The notes below the pieces were generated by a model. That model ran no database searches. It was not told the DNA's origin and saw nothing but the letters and a program-made list of their open reading frames with translations. From Streptomyces sp. Tue6028 (GTDB lineage Bacteria; Actinomycetota; Actinomycetes; Streptomycetales; Streptomycetaceae), in NCBI RefSeq assembly GCF_002300165.1, contig NZ_MLCE01000035.1, forward strand, positions 174,271-238,270: DNA of 64,000 nt. The letters run 5' to 3'. The position numbers and the translations under genes were made by a program. Below, piece by piece: positions 43,184 to 51,862 of the stretch; the first letter of the stretch is position 1, and each line of letters opens with the position of its first letter.

Positions 43184-44089
43184 ATGATCGAGGCGCGGCG
43201 GCTCCACATCCTCCGTGCGGTGGCCGACCACCGCACGGTCACGGCGGCTGCCGCCGCGCTCTACCTCACGCCCTCGGCGGTCTCCCAGCAGCTGACCGCG
43301 CTGGAGCAGGAGACGGGCCACCGCCTCGTCGAGCGCGGCGCGAAGGGCGTGAGGCTGACGCCCGCCGGTGAGATCCTGCTCGGCCACACCAACGCGGTGT
43401 TGGCCCAACTGGAACGCGCGGAGGCCGAGTTGGCCGCGTACGGCGCGGGCTCGGCGGGCACGGTGACCATCGCGTCCTTCGCGACCGGCATAGGCCTGGT
43501 GGTCGCGCCCGCACTGGCGCGCCTGTCCGGCACGGCCCCCGGGATCCACGTCCGGGTGCAGGACGCCGAGGGCGACGCCAGTCTGCCGATGGTGCTCGAC
43601 CGGCAGATCGACATCGCGGTCGCCGTCGAGTACCGGGGCGCCCCCGACGCCGACGACCCCCGCCTGACCCACGTCCCGCTCTACGCGGAGCCCTTCGACG
43701 CGGTCGTCCCGGTCGCCCACCGCTTCGCCGACGCCGACGAGGTGCCGCTCGCGGAGCTGGCCAAGGACCCGTGGATCGGCCCCTACCCGGGCAACCCCTG
43801 TCATGACGTGGTCGTCCTGGCCTGCGAGAACGCCGGCTTCCAGCCCCGTCTCGAACACTCCTCCGACGACTTCCGTGCCGTCGTCGCGCTGGCCTCGGCC
43901 GACGCGGGTGTCGCACTCGTGCCCCGCTCGGCGCTGCGCGGCATGGACCTCACGGGCGTGGTCGTACGCCCCGTCGACGGCGTCGCCCCCACCCGCCGTG
44001 TCTTCGCCGCCGTACGCCGTGGGGCGGAGGGGCATCCGCTGATCCGGCCGGTCCTGGACGCGCTCACCGAGGCCGCGACCGCGGATTGA
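43184..44089 (+). CDS. LysR-family transcriptional regulator
   Basis: This 301-residue regulator has an N-terminal winged helix (RRLHILRAVADHRTVTAAAAALYLTPSAVSQQL) and a periplasmic-binding-like effector domain from about residue 88. It lies 31 bp after kbl in the same direction, so it may be co-transcribed and respond to a metabolite of threonine or glycine; this is not shown by the sequence. The short leader (GAGAATCGGTCGC before ATG) could also make a leaderless start. Confidence 0.9.
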   Translation: MIEARRLHILRAVADHRTVTAAAAALYLTPSAVSQQLTALEQETGHRLVERGAKGVRLTPAGEILLGHTNAVLAQLERAEAELAAYGAGSAGTVTIASFATGIGLVVAPALARLSGTAPGIHVRVQDAEGDASLPMVLDRQIDIAVAVEYRGAPDADDPRLTHVPLYAEPFDAVVPVAHRFADADEVPLAELAKDPWIGPYPGNPCHDVVVLACENAGFQPRLEHSSDDFRAVVALASADAGVALVPRSALRGMDLTGVVVRPVDGVAPTRRVFAAVRRGAEGHPLIRPVLDALTEAATAD

Positions 44090-44110
44090 GAAAGCCGTCG
44101 TCCCGGATGT

Positions 44111-44123
44111 GGGATAGCATCCC
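44111..44123. promoter_or_regulatory. Palindrome GGGATAGCATCCC upstream of the XRE-cupin gene
   Basis: GGGAT-AGC-ATCCC lies 27 bp before the ATG and contains TAGCAT, a possible -10 box. It is a candidate autoregulatory operator. Confidence 0.5.
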
Positions 44124-44150
44124 GAATGAGGGACGTAAGAGGGAGGCGCC

Positions 44151-44711
44151 ATGGGCGACGAGGTCGATGTCCGGCTCGGTGCCCGGCTGGCCGAGCTGAG
44201 GGCCGAGCGCGGCTGGTCCCTGGGCGAGCTGGCGGAGCGCAGCGGAGTGAGCCGGTCCACCCTGTCCCGCACCGAACGCGCCGAGATCAGCCCCACCGCG
44301 TCGCAGCTCAACCGCCTGTGCGCGGTCTACGGACGCACCATGTCGCAGCTGCTCAGCGAGATCGAGCCGGAACCCGCCCTGCTGGTGCGGGCGGCCGACC
44401 AGGCGATCTGGGAGGACACGTCCTCGGGCTTCGTACGACGGTCGGTTTCGCCGCCGCACGCCGGGCTGCGCGGCGAACTCGTCGAGGGACGGCTCGCGGC
44501 GGGCGCGGCCATCGACTACGACCGGCCCCCCGTACCCGGCCTGGAACAGCACATCTGGGTCCTCGACGGAACCCTCGAGGTGACCGCTCAGGACGTCGTG
44601 CAGCGGCTCGGCGCCGGGGACTGCCTCCGGCTGCGCGTGTGGGGGCCGACCCGCTTTCGCTGCCCGGGCCCCGAGGCCGTGCGCTACGCCCTGGTGGTGG
44701 TGCTGCCGTGA
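44151..44711 (+). CDS. XRE-family regulator with cupin-like C-terminus
   Basis: This 186-residue protein has an N-terminal helix-turn-helix (LGARLAELRAERGWSLGELA then RSTLSRTERAEISPTASQL) and a cupin-type domain at about residues 110-186 (GLEQHIWVLDGTLEVTAQDV). It likely represses its own operon, which continues with a GNAT gene by a GTGA overlap. The palindrome just upstream is the likely binding site. ATG 44151 follows GAGGGAGG. Confidence 0.9.
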   Translation: MGDEVDVRLGARLAELRAERGWSLGELAERSGVSRSTLSRTERAEISPTASQLNRLCAVYGRTMSQLLSEIEPEPALLVRAADQAIWEDTSSGFVRRSVSPPHAGLRGELVEGRLAAGAAIDYDRPPVPGLEQHIWVLDGTLEVTAQDVVQRLGAGDCLRLRVWGPTRFRCPGPEAVRYALVVVLP

Positions 44712-45268
44712 CCGCCGTCGCCCGCCTGGACGCCTCCGAAGTCCTCGCCTGCGCGGGAGAGCTGGCCGACCTCCTGGCCGACACCGTGCTCGGGGGAGCC
44801 TCCGTCGGCTTCCTCGCGCCGCTGGACCGGGCGACAGCCGTCGCCTGGTGGGAGGAGCGCGCCGCGGCGGTGTCGGCGGGCCGGATCGCCGTGTGGGTGG
44901 CCCGCGACGCCGACCGGTTGCTCGGCACGGTCGGACTCGCCTTCCCGGACAAGCCCAACAGCCGCCACCGCGCCGAACTCGTGAAGCTGATGGTCCACCG
45001 TGACGGCCGGGGACAGGGCGTCGGCCGCACGCTCCTGACCACCGCCGAGGCCGCCGCCGCCCATTCCGGGGTCACCCTGCTGCACCTGGACACCGAGACC
45101 GACAGCCCCGCCGAGTTCCTCTACCGCTCCGCGGGCTGGACCCGGATCGGCGCGATCCCCGACTACGCGGCGGCCCCGTCCGGAGAGCTGCGCGGGACGA
45201 CGATCTACTACAAACAGGTGGGGGCGGCGGCGCCCGCACCGGCCCATCGACCACGTATCCAGGCGTGA
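44708..45268 (+). CDS. GNAT-family N-acetyltransferase
   Basis: This 186-residue acetyltransferase has the acetyl-CoA site VHRDGRGQGVGRTLL (about residues 99-113), preceded by the strand AELVKLMV and followed by LHLDTETDSPAEFLYRSAGW. The acceptor could be a small molecule or a protein amino group. GTG 44708 overlaps the stop of the XRE-cupin gene, so it is probably that regulator's target; similar XRE-GNAT pairs are common in Streptomyces. Confidence 0.9.
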   Translation: MTAVARLDASEVLACAGELADLLADTVLGGASVGFLAPLDRATAVAWWEERAAAVSAGRIAVWVARDADRLLGTVGLAFPDKPNSRHRAELVKLMVHRDGRGQGVGRTLLTTAEAAAAHSGVTLLHLDTETDSPAEFLYRSAGWTRIGAIPDYAAAPSGELRGTTIYYKQVGAAAPAPAHRPRIQA

Positions 45269-45298
45269 TTGTCAGTGCCTTTGGCTACGGTGCGTCCC

Positions 45299-45655
45299 AT
45301 GCCGGAAGCCGAAGACGTACGCCGTGTCGCCCTCTCCCTGCCCGACACGACGGAGAAGATCGCGTGGAGCATGCCCACGTTCAGGGTCGCGGGCAAGATG
45401 TTCGCCACGCTCCCGGAGGACGAGACCTCCATCGCGGTGCGCTGCCCGAAGGAGGAGCGCGACGAACTCGTCCTGGCCGAGCCCGGCAAGTTCTGGATCG
45501 CCGACCACGAGGCGGGCTTCGCCTGGGTGCGGGTCCGCCTCGCCGCCCTGGACGACGACGAACTGCGTGACATCCTGGCCGACTCCTGGCGCCAGGCGGC
45601 ACCGCCCCGGCTGATCGACGCCTACCCGGACCTGGGCCTCCCGTCCGCCGACTGA
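45299..45655 (+). CDS. MmcQ/YjbR family protein
   Basis: This 118-residue protein of the MmcQ/YjbR DNA-binding-like fold is recognised by SLPDTTEKIAWSMPTFRVAGKMFA and GFAWVRVRLAALDDDELRDIL. Its molecular role is unknown. ATG 45299 is preferred to the in-frame codon at 45269. TACGGT (45286-45291) ends 7 bp before the ATG, the pattern of a leaderless Streptomyces gene. Confidence 0.87.
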   Translation: MPEAEDVRRVALSLPDTTEKIAWSMPTFRVAGKMFATLPEDETSIAVRCPKEERDELVLAEPGKFWIADHEAGFAWVRVRLAALDDDELRDILADSWRQAAPPRLIDAYPDLGLPSAD

Positions 45656-45745
45656 AACGGCTCCGGCGACGTCCGTGCCCCGTGGCATGATCCGGAAGCG
45701 TGAGCCGAGCGCACGGCGCCCGGTTCCGCGGGGGACGGGTGGGGC

Positions 45746-47191
45746 ATGGGGAGTCAGGGGAGGGGATCGAGCGGGATGGCCGGGACGTCATCGGGCGGGA
45801 CATCACAGCGCGACGAGCCGGGCGGCGAACGACGGGACGAACCGTCGGACCGCGCGGGGAAGGCGCGACGCGGAGAGCGGCGGCGTCGTGACATCGTTGC
45901 CGCCGGGGCGCCCTCGCCCGTCTGGTCGCGGGACTTCGCCCTCTTCTTCGTCGCACGCGCCCTCGCCCGGCTCGGCGACACCATGCTCCCGGTGGCGCTG
46001 GCCGCCGGACTGCTGCGGTACGGATACGGGGTCGGCGCGGTCGGCCTGGCCATGGCGGCGTCGGCGGCCTCGTTCGCGGGCCTGGTGATCTTCGGCGGGG
46101 TCATCGCCGACCGGTTCAGCACACGCAAGCTCATGATCGGTGCCGATCTGGTGCGGCTGGTCACCCAGTCCCTCGCCGCCGCGCTGTTCTTCGCCGGCCA
46201 CGTGGTCCTCTGGGAGATCTGCGTGATCGGCGCGGTCAACGGCGTGGCCGGCGCGGTGTTCCAGCCCGGCGTCGCCAGCACGGTGCCGCGCCTCGCCACC
46301 GACGTCCAGGGGGCCAACGGCGCCATACGGATCGCCGAGTCCGCCGCCCAGCTCGCCGGCCCGGCGCTGGCGGGCCTGCTGGTCGCGTTCTCCTCCGCCG
46401 GCGGGGTCTTCGCCGCCCACGCGGCGACCTACGCGCTCAGCGCCCTGTGCCTGCTCCTGCTCCGGCTGCCCCCGGCCGCCCCCGGAAGCCGGTCCCACAG
46501 CGGCAGCTTCAGGGCCGATCTCGCCGAGGGCTGGCGGGAGTTCAGATCCCGCACCTGGCTCTGGGGCGTCATCGTCATCTGGTGCGTCTACATGATCTCC
46601 ATCTGGGGGCCGACCGTCCCCCTGGTGGCCACCGAGGTGGTGCAGGAGCACGGCCCGCGCGCCTACGGCCTGGTCAACTCGGCCCTCGGCGCCGGCACCG
46701 TCATCGGCGGACTGATCGCGCTGCGGCTGCGCCCCCGCCGCATGCTGCGGGCCGGATCTTTCGCCCTCTTCGCCTTCGCCTGCTTCCCGGCGACCGTCGG
46801 ATGGGGACTTGGCGTGGCGGCCATGTCGGCCGGCGCGGTCGTGGCCGGCGCGGGCATGTCGCTGTGGGGTGTGATGTGGGCGACGAGCGTGCAGACACAG
46901 GTGGCGCCCGACGTCCTCAACCGCATCCACGCGTACGACGTCGCGGGCTCCCTGGCCATGATGCCCGTAGGGCAGGCACTGGCCGGACCGGCCGCCGCGG
47001 CGCTCGGCGCCGACCACGTGCTGCTCATCGCCGGCGTCATGACCCTCGTCGTCTCGACCGCCCTGCTGGCGGTGCCCGCGATCCGGAATCTGGTCCGTGT
47101 CGACGGCCCCCCGCCGCTGCCCCGCCCGTCCGCCGCGACGGAACCCGTGTCGGCCGCGGCCGCCCGGCGGGAGGACCGCCCGGCCGTGTGA
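45746..47191 (+). CDS. MFS transporter (multidrug exporter type)
   Basis: This 481-residue major facilitator protein has about twelve membrane helices and a hydrophilic Gly/Arg/Ser-rich N-terminus of about 55 residues. The loop 2-3 motif reads GGVIADRFSTRKLMIGADLVR. It resembles macrolide/enterobactin exporters of the MFS-3 class, so export of small molecules is likely; the substrate is unknown. The N-terminal extension could mean the true start is an in-frame codon further in. A C-terminal charged tail follows helix 12. Confidence 0.87.
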   Translation: MGSQGRGSSGMAGTSSGGTSQRDEPGGERRDEPSDRAGKARRGERRRRDIVAAGAPSPVWSRDFALFFVARALARLGDTMLPVALAAGLLRYGYGVGAVGLAMAASAASFAGLVIFGGVIADRFSTRKLMIGADLVRLVTQSLAAALFFAGHVVLWEICVIGAVNGVAGAVFQPGVASTVPRLATDVQGANGAIRIAESAAQLAGPALAGLLVAFSSAGGVFAAHAATYALSALCLLLLRLPPAAPGSRSHSGSFRADLAEGWREFRSRTWLWGVIVIWCVYMISIWGPTVPLVATEVVQEHGPRAYGLVNSALGAGTVIGGLIALRLRPRRMLRAGSFALFAFACFPATVGWGLGVAAMSAGAVVAGAGMSLWGVMWATSVQTQVAPDVLNRIHAYDVAGSLAMMPVGQALAGPAAAALGADHVLLIAGVMTLVVSTALLAVPAIRNLVRVDGPPPLPRPSAATEPVSAAAARREDRPAV

Positions 47192-47247
47192 ACCGACCGG
47201 CGGGCGGCGCGCCGCTCACCCGTCGACCCGGGCCGCCGGGCGTCCGG

Positions 47248-48159
47248 TCATCCGTGGACCCGGGCTCCCAGGAAGGCGCCGATCCGCTCCCGCAGGGACG
47301 CCGGGTCCAGGCCGTGGGCGGCGACGTGCTCCTCGACCGTCCCGTACCGGCGCAGCTCGCGGCGGCCCACACCGAGGCCCAGGACCCGGTGCGGCACGTC
47401 GGCGAGCGCGTCGGCCGCCTCCTTCGTGGACGTGCCCGCCAGATACGGCTCGACGAGGACCACGTCGGTGCCCGCGGTCTCCGTGGCCCGGCGCAGCGCC
47501 GCCGCGTCGAAGGGCCGGACGGTGGTCGCGTACAACAAGGTCACGTCGAGCCCCTCCGTGGCGGCCAGTGCGGCGTCGAGCATCGGACCGACCGCGACGA
47601 CCACGCCCGCGTGCCCCTCGCGCACGGTGCGGAAGCGCGCTCCGTCGACGGGCAGCCCCTGCGTGTTCGACTGCACGGACAGGCGGACGTACACCTTGTC
47701 GTCCCCGGCCGCGACCGCGTGGCGCAGCAGCGTCTCGGCCTCGTCGGGATGGCCCGGGACGTGCACCGTCCAGCCGTCCAGTGTGTCGAGAAGGGCCACG
47801 TCGCCGGGCGACATGTGGGTGAAGCCGCCGGCCGGCCAGTCGAAGGACGCGGCGGCGCTGACGAGCACCGCGCCCGCGTCCTGGTGCCCGAGGTCCAGTT
47901 TGACCTGCTCGAAGGGCCGTTCCACGAGGAAGCTGGCGAAGGTGTGCAGCACGGGACGCAGCCCGGTCAGCGCGAGGCCCGCGGCCGTGCCGATCAGCAG
48001 CTGCTCACGAATGCCCACGTTGACGACCCGGTCGGGATGCCTGCTCCGGGCCTTCGCGAAGCCGTCCATGCCGATCTCGGCCAGGACGACCGCGACACGG
48101 GGGTCCTCGTCGAGCAGCCGCGAGACGACAGGGGCGAAACGGTCACGCATGGTGTCCAT
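47248..48159 (-). CDS. Transketolase, C-terminal (PYR and C-domain) subunit
   Basis: This 303-residue half-transketolase contains the pyrimidine-binding domain (RVVNVGIREQLLIGTAAGLAL, VLAEIGMDGF with catalytic glutamate region) and the C-terminal domain (VDVTLLYATTVRPFD and LVEPYLAGT-like segments). It acts with the N-terminal subunit encoded upstream (48183-48884) as a two-subunit transketolase. ATG 48159 follows AAGGA on the minus strand; earlier in-frame codons lie inside the partner gene. The substrate pair cannot be told; such split enzymes also occur in natural-product loci. Confidence 0.88.
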   Translation of the reverse strand: MDTMRDRFAPVVSRLLDEDPRVAVVLAEIGMDGFAKARSRHPDRVVNVGIREQLLIGTAAGLALTGLRPVLHTFASFLVERPFEQVKLDLGHQDAGAVLVSAAASFDWPAGGFTHMSPGDVALLDTLDGWTVHVPGHPDEAETLLRHAVAAGDDKVYVRLSVQSNTQGLPVDGARFRTVREGHAGVVVAVGPMLDAALAATEGLDVTLLYATTVRPFDAAALRRATETAGTDVVLVEPYLAGTSTKEAADALADVPHRVLGLGVGRRELRRYGTVEEHVAAHGLDPASLRERIGAFLGARVHG

Positions 48160-48182
48160 GGGATGTGTGTCCTTCCGTCGGC

Positions 48183-48884
48183 TCAGGCCGACTTCGGTTC
48201 GACCTGGGCGACGACCACGCGCGGACGTCCGGGATGGGGCGCCGTGAAGGCGGCGTACAGGGCTTCGTGGTCGCGGCCGTCCACCGTGGCGGCGGACCAG
48301 CCGGCCGCCTCGAACCGGGCCGCGATGCCCCCGGGGCGGGCGTGACTGGCGGACGAGTTGTCGACGACCACGGTGTGGAGCCGTTCCAGACCTGCCGGAC
48401 CGGCGAAGGCGATCGCCTCGTGATTGCTTCCCTCGTCCAGTTCCGCGTCGCCGATCAGCACCCACACGCGGGGCTCGTCCAGTCCTTGCGCGCGCAGCCC
48501 GAGAGCCGTTCCGACGCCGATCGGCAGTCCGTGCCCGAGGGACCCGCTGCCGATCTCGGCGCCCGGTACGAGGACACGGTCGGGGTGGTGGCCCAGCGGC
48601 GACGCGTAGGAGCCGAATCCGGGCAGCCACGACTCGGGCACGAACCCCTTGGCCGCGAGCACGGTGTAGTACGCCATGGGTCCGTGTCCCTTGGAGAGCA
48701 GGAACCGGTCCCGCTCCGGATCGTCCACACGGTCGGGCGCGACCCGCAGCACCCGGTCGTACAGCACCCACAGGGCGTCCATGGTCGACGTCGCCGCAGG
48801 TCCGTGCTTCTCGTCGCCGGTCATCAGCCCCATCAGGCGGGGCAGGTCCGTGTACGCGTACCGCTGCGTCGCTGTGATCGTCAT
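48183..48884 (-). CDS. Transketolase, N-terminal (ThDP-binding) subunit
   Basis: This 233-residue subunit holds the diphosphate-binding half: SKGHGPMAYYTVLAAKG, GSLGHGLPIGVGTALG and the ThDP motif GDAELDEGSNHEAIAF with VVDNSSAS replacing the usual N-N. The 23-bp gap to the second subunit shows co-expression. The first residues (TQRYAYTDLPRLMGLMTGDEKHG) are a short extension. It is the first gene of this two-gene unit, divergent from the tRNA gene. Confidence 0.9.
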   Translation of the reverse strand: MTITATQRYAYTDLPRLMGLMTGDEKHGPAATSTMDALWVLYDRVLRVAPDRVDDPERDRFLLSKGHGPMAYYTVLAAKGFVPESWLPGFGSYASPLGHHPDRVLVPGAEIGSGSLGHGLPIGVGTALGLRAQGLDEPRVWVLIGDAELDEGSNHEAIAFAGPAGLERLHTVVVDNSSASHARPGGIAARFEAAGWSAATVDGRDHEALYAAFTAPHPGRPRVVVAQVEPKSA

Positions 48885-49035
48885 GCCGACGATCGTGCAA
48901 CCTCAACCAAACTTCAGGTCAACCCGCACTCGTCCCGGGCGCGGACCCGCATAAACGGGTGCGCGACCACAGGCGCGAGTGCGGTATTGTTTCCGTGCAC
49001 GTTCGGCCCGGGGAAACCCCAGGTCAGGCGGGCAC

Positions 49036-49109
<74 letters not shown>

Positions 49110-49125
49110 CGGTGCGAAGGGTCTT

Positions 49126-49155
49126 CGCGGGCAAGAGCCCGCGGGGCCCTTTTTG
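49126..49155 (+). terminator. Terminator after tRNA-Pro copy 1
   Basis: CGCGGGC-AAGA-GCCCGCG stem followed by GGGCCC and five T residues, 17 bp after the tRNA end. Confidence 0.85.
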
Positions 49156-49270
49156 CGTTTCCCCGCGACGGCTACCGCGACCGCGACGGCTGACGGGCGA
49201 CGGGCGACGGATGAGGGCGCGAGCCGGCCGGGGCCCCGGCCGAACTCGTGGCGCGGGCGGGGGCCTCCGG

Positions 49271-49819
49271 TCAGTCGGCGCGGCGGGTGAAGCGCGCGGC
49301 GATCGTGACGCGGGTCAGCGGCTTGAGCATGCCGGCCTGGTTCCAGGACATGCCGAAGTCCCCGCGTTCCACCGGGAGTTCGGCGGTGAGGGTGACCGCG
49401 TCGGCGGAGATCTCGGACGCCTTGGCGGTGAAGGACAGCGCACGGGTCACGCCCAGCACGGTCAGGTCGCCGGTGACGTGGACGGTCGCGTCGCCGGACG
49501 GCGTGACCTCCGTGGCGGTGAAGACGAGCGAGGGGTGCGTCTCCACATCGAAGAAGTCCGCGGAGCGCAGGTGCTCGTCACGCTTGGCGTTCCTGGTGTC
49601 CAGGGACGCGGCGCCGATGGTCACGCTGCCGTGCGCGCCGCCCCCGGCGAGCACCTCGCCGTCGCCGCCGACCTCGGCGAACACCCCCTTGACGTTCAAC
49701 AGGCCCCAGAACGTGCGGTGCTGGAACCCGACGGTGGTGCCTGCCGGGTCGAGGGTCCAGTGACCCGCCGAGACGTCCGGGAGCGCGCCGGGCCGGGACG
49801 AGGGGGTGGTGTGGGACAT
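49271..49819 (-). CDS. YceI-family protein
   Basis: This 182-residue lipocalin-like YceI protein (GHWTLDPAGTTVGFQHRTFWG, VTGDLTVLGVTRALSFTAKA) binds isoprenoid or amphiphilic molecules in its barrel. No signal peptide is seen, as usual for actinobacterial members. It is divergent from a MarR regulator gene with an operator region between, so it is probably that regulator's target. ATG 49819 is used. Confidence 0.92.
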   Translation of the reverse strand: MSHTTPSSRPGALPDVSAGHWTLDPAGTTVGFQHRTFWGLLNVKGVFAEVGGDGEVLAGGGAHGSVTIGAASLDTRNAKRDEHLRSADFFDVETHPSLVFTATEVTPSGDATVHVTGDLTVLGVTRALSFTAKASEISADAVTLTAELPVERGDFGMSWNQAGMLKPLTRVTIAARFTRRAD

Positions 49820-49947
49820 GGTCGTCCGTGCCTTTCGTGAGCGGTCCGGTGCCCTGGCGGCGCCGGAGCCGGTGGAGGGGGCGGGAGAGGCCGGGCCCGG
49901 GTGGCCGCGGTCGGGTGCCGCACCGATCGGTTGAATGATGAATACAT

Positions 49948-49981
49948 CGCCAGCTACTACTACGCCAGCTATTAGGTAGCT
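49948..49981. promoter_or_regulatory. Operator region between yceI-like and MarR genes
   Basis: CGCCAGCTA occurs twice, 15 bp apart (49948 and 49963), and the second overlaps a perfect inverted repeat AGCTA-N5-TAGCT (49967-49981). A GATAAT box (49987-49992) lies on the MarR side. This divergent region should hold both promoters and the MarR binding site. Confidence 0.65.
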
Positions 49982-50016
49982 CGCGAGATAATAGATGGGC
50001 GGGGTATTCTCGGCAA

Positions 50017-50586
50017 GTGGGTGAGGACTCGGGATCGGACTACGGGAGCCAGCGCATGGGGGAGTCCCAGCAGTCGAAGGAGCGGGCCGGGTGTCCCGGC
50101 GCGGCGGACCCGTGTCCGAGCGCCGAGGAGACCGACCTGCTGCAGCGGTGGAACGGCCTGGCGACGGGGTTCCGTGAGCTCACGGACGAACTGATCGCCG
50201 AGGCCCAGCGCGAGGTGGGGCTGCCGCCCTCGTCCCTCGAAGTGCTCTGCTTCCTGGTCGCGTCGTCGGACCGAGCCGCTCCGATGCGGCTGCTGTCCCA
50301 GGCGCTCGGCTTCTCCACCGCGGGGACGACCGGGGTGGTCGACCGGCTGGCCGACGCCGGTCTCGTCGAGCGCCGCCCGTCCCGTTCGGACCGCAGGGTG
50401 ACCTATGCCGTGCTGACTCCGCTCGGCCGGGAGACGGCCACGACCGCGGCGAAGGTGTTCGCCGACGCGGTGCGGCGTCGTGTCGTGGAACCCCTGGGGG
50501 AGGAGGGCTTCGCCTCCTTCGCCCGCGCCTTCGTCACGCTGGGCATCGTGGACGCGCCCTGCGAGGAGCCGACGGAGCCCTGCTGA
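50017..50586 (+). CDS. MarR-family regulator with two C-X6-C cysteine pairs
   Basis: This 189-residue MarR protein has a winged helix (SSLEVLCFLVASSDRAAPMRLLSQALGFSTAG then VDRLADAGLVERRPSRSDRRVTYAVLT). Cysteines are at 26, 33, 78, 182 and 189, with a C-X6-C pair near each end. These could form disulfides or bind a metal, suggesting redox or metal control of the divergent yceI-like gene. GTG 50017 may be leaderless-like; a second in-frame GTG follows at 50020. The N-terminal 35 residues before the fold are an unusual extension. Confidence 0.88.
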   Translation: MGEDSGSDYGSQRMGESQQSKERAGCPGAADPCPSAEETDLLQRWNGLATGFRELTDELIAEAQREVGLPPSSLEVLCFLVASSDRAAPMRLLSQALGFSTAGTTGVVDRLADAGLVERRPSRSDRRVTYAVLTPLGRETATTAAKVFADAVRRRVVEPLGEEGFASFARAFVTLGIVDAPCEEPTEPC

Positions 50587-50589
50587 CGG

Positions 50590-50738
50590 CTGTGCCCGGG
50601 GCGCCCGCCGCGTGGTGGTCAGCCGCCCGCCGCCGTCGGCGGGCGACTGACCGGACCGGAGCCGACGGCGGGCTGACTGGACCGGTGCCGATGGCGGCGG
50701 CTGACCGGACCGGAGCCGACGGCTGACCGGACCGGTGC
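50590..50738. repeat. Short imperfect direct repeats between the MarR and methyltransferase genes
   Basis: CTGACCGGACCGGAGCCGAC-type units recur about every 30 to 40 bp in the 155-bp gap. They are simple-sequence slippage with no obvious hairpin terminator beyond the GC-rich repeats. Confidence 0.5.
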
Positions 50739-50741
50739 CCG

Positions 50742-51554
50742 TCAGGCCTTGAAGGCGACCCCGCCGTACAGGGAGACCGGTGCGTCGCCGATGGAGGTCT
50801 CGTCCTCCGCGAGCTCGGGATGCCAGTCCTTCACGGAGACGATGCCCGGTTCGACCAGGTCGAGCCCCTTGAAGAACCGGCCGACCTCGGCGTGGGAGCG
50901 GCCGACGAGGGTCACCCCGCCCTTCGCGTACGTCTCGATGCCGCGCCGCACGTTCTCGGGCTCGAAGTCGGCGGTCATCGCCGACAGTGCCAGGCAGCTG
51001 CCCGGCGCCAGCGCCTCGACCAGGGTCTCCACCAGCTCGTACGCGCCGCTCTCGTCAGCGATGAAGTGCATCAGGGCGATCAGGGACAGGGCTACGGGCC
51101 GGTCGAAGTCGAGGACGCGGCCCGCCTCGGCGAGTATCTTCTCCGGCTCGCGCGCGTCGGCCTGGATGTACTCCGTCACGCCCTGCGGGGTCCCGCGCAG
51201 CAGCGCCCCGGCGTGGGCGAGGACGATCGGGTCGTTGTCGACGTACACCACCCGCGCGTCCGCGGCGGTGCGCTGCGCGATCTGGTGGAGGTTGGGCTCG
51301 GTGGGGATGCCGGTGCCGATGTCGAGGAACTGCCGGATCCCCGCCGCGCCGACGACATGGCGGGTGGCCCGCTGCATGAACCAGCGGTTGCTGCGGGCGG
51401 CCCGTTTGGCGCCCGGATCGAGCGACTGGATGTGCCGGCCGAGCTCCTCGTCGACCGGGTAGTTGTCCTTGCCTCCGAGGTACCAGTCGTACACCCGTGC
51501 CGGATGCGGCCTGCTGGTGTCGATCCGGTCCACGGTGGACTCGGGCCCCGTCAT
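50742..51554 (-). CDS. DUF574 SAM-dependent methyltransferase
   Basis: This 270-residue protein of the DUF574/Methyltransf_19 family, abundant in Streptomyces, opens with RPHPARVYDWYLGGKDNYPVD and has the SAM-binding motif FLDIGTGIPTEPN and VVYVDNDPIVLAHA. The methyl acceptor is not known for the family. It ends in SLYGGVAFKA. ATG 51554 is used. It is divergent from the thiolase gene. Confidence 0.9.
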   Translation of the reverse strand: MTGPESTVDRIDTSRPHPARVYDWYLGGKDNYPVDEELGRHIQSLDPGAKRAARSNRWFMQRATRHVVGAAGIRQFLDIGTGIPTEPNLHQIAQRTAADARVVYVDNDPIVLAHAGALLRGTPQGVTEYIQADAREPEKILAEAGRVLDFDRPVALSLIALMHFIADESGAYELVETLVEALAPGSCLALSAMTADFEPENVRRGIETYAKGGVTLVGRSHAEVGRFFKGLDLVEPGIVSVKDWHPELAEDETSIGDAPVSLYGGVAFKA

Positions 51555-51684
51555 GCGGCAACTCCTTTGCTAGACCTGCCTGTTCGCCCTGCCTGGGGGT
51601 GTTCGGCAGTACGTGCGAGCAGTGTGCCATCCCGGCGAGGCGTCAGGGGTCCGGGTGACGTTCCGGGGCCGGGGGAGCGGGATC

Positions 51685-51732
51685 TTCCCAGATGGCCGGT
51701 CGCGGGTCTATAGTCGAAAACTAGCAGTGCTA
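51685..51732 (+). promoter_or_regulatory. Promoter and palindrome ahead of the thiolase gene
   Basis: TTCCCA (51685-51690) and TATAGT (51709-51714) are spaced 18 bp. Just downstream TAGCA-G-TGCTA (51722-51732) is a perfect inverted repeat in an AT-rich patch (AATTAATT follows). This is a plausible repressor site overlapping the start. The rest of the 308-bp gap shows no gene. Confidence 0.55.
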
Positions 51733-51862
51733 ATTAATTGTTTCCGCCCCTTCGCCGGTCCCCGCGATCCGGAGATCCCGCGCTCGCGAGACCGGCGATC
51801 CCGTGATCCGCGCCCGCGTCACACCGTGATCGCGTGATCCGCCGTCCTCCAGGAGTCCTGTC

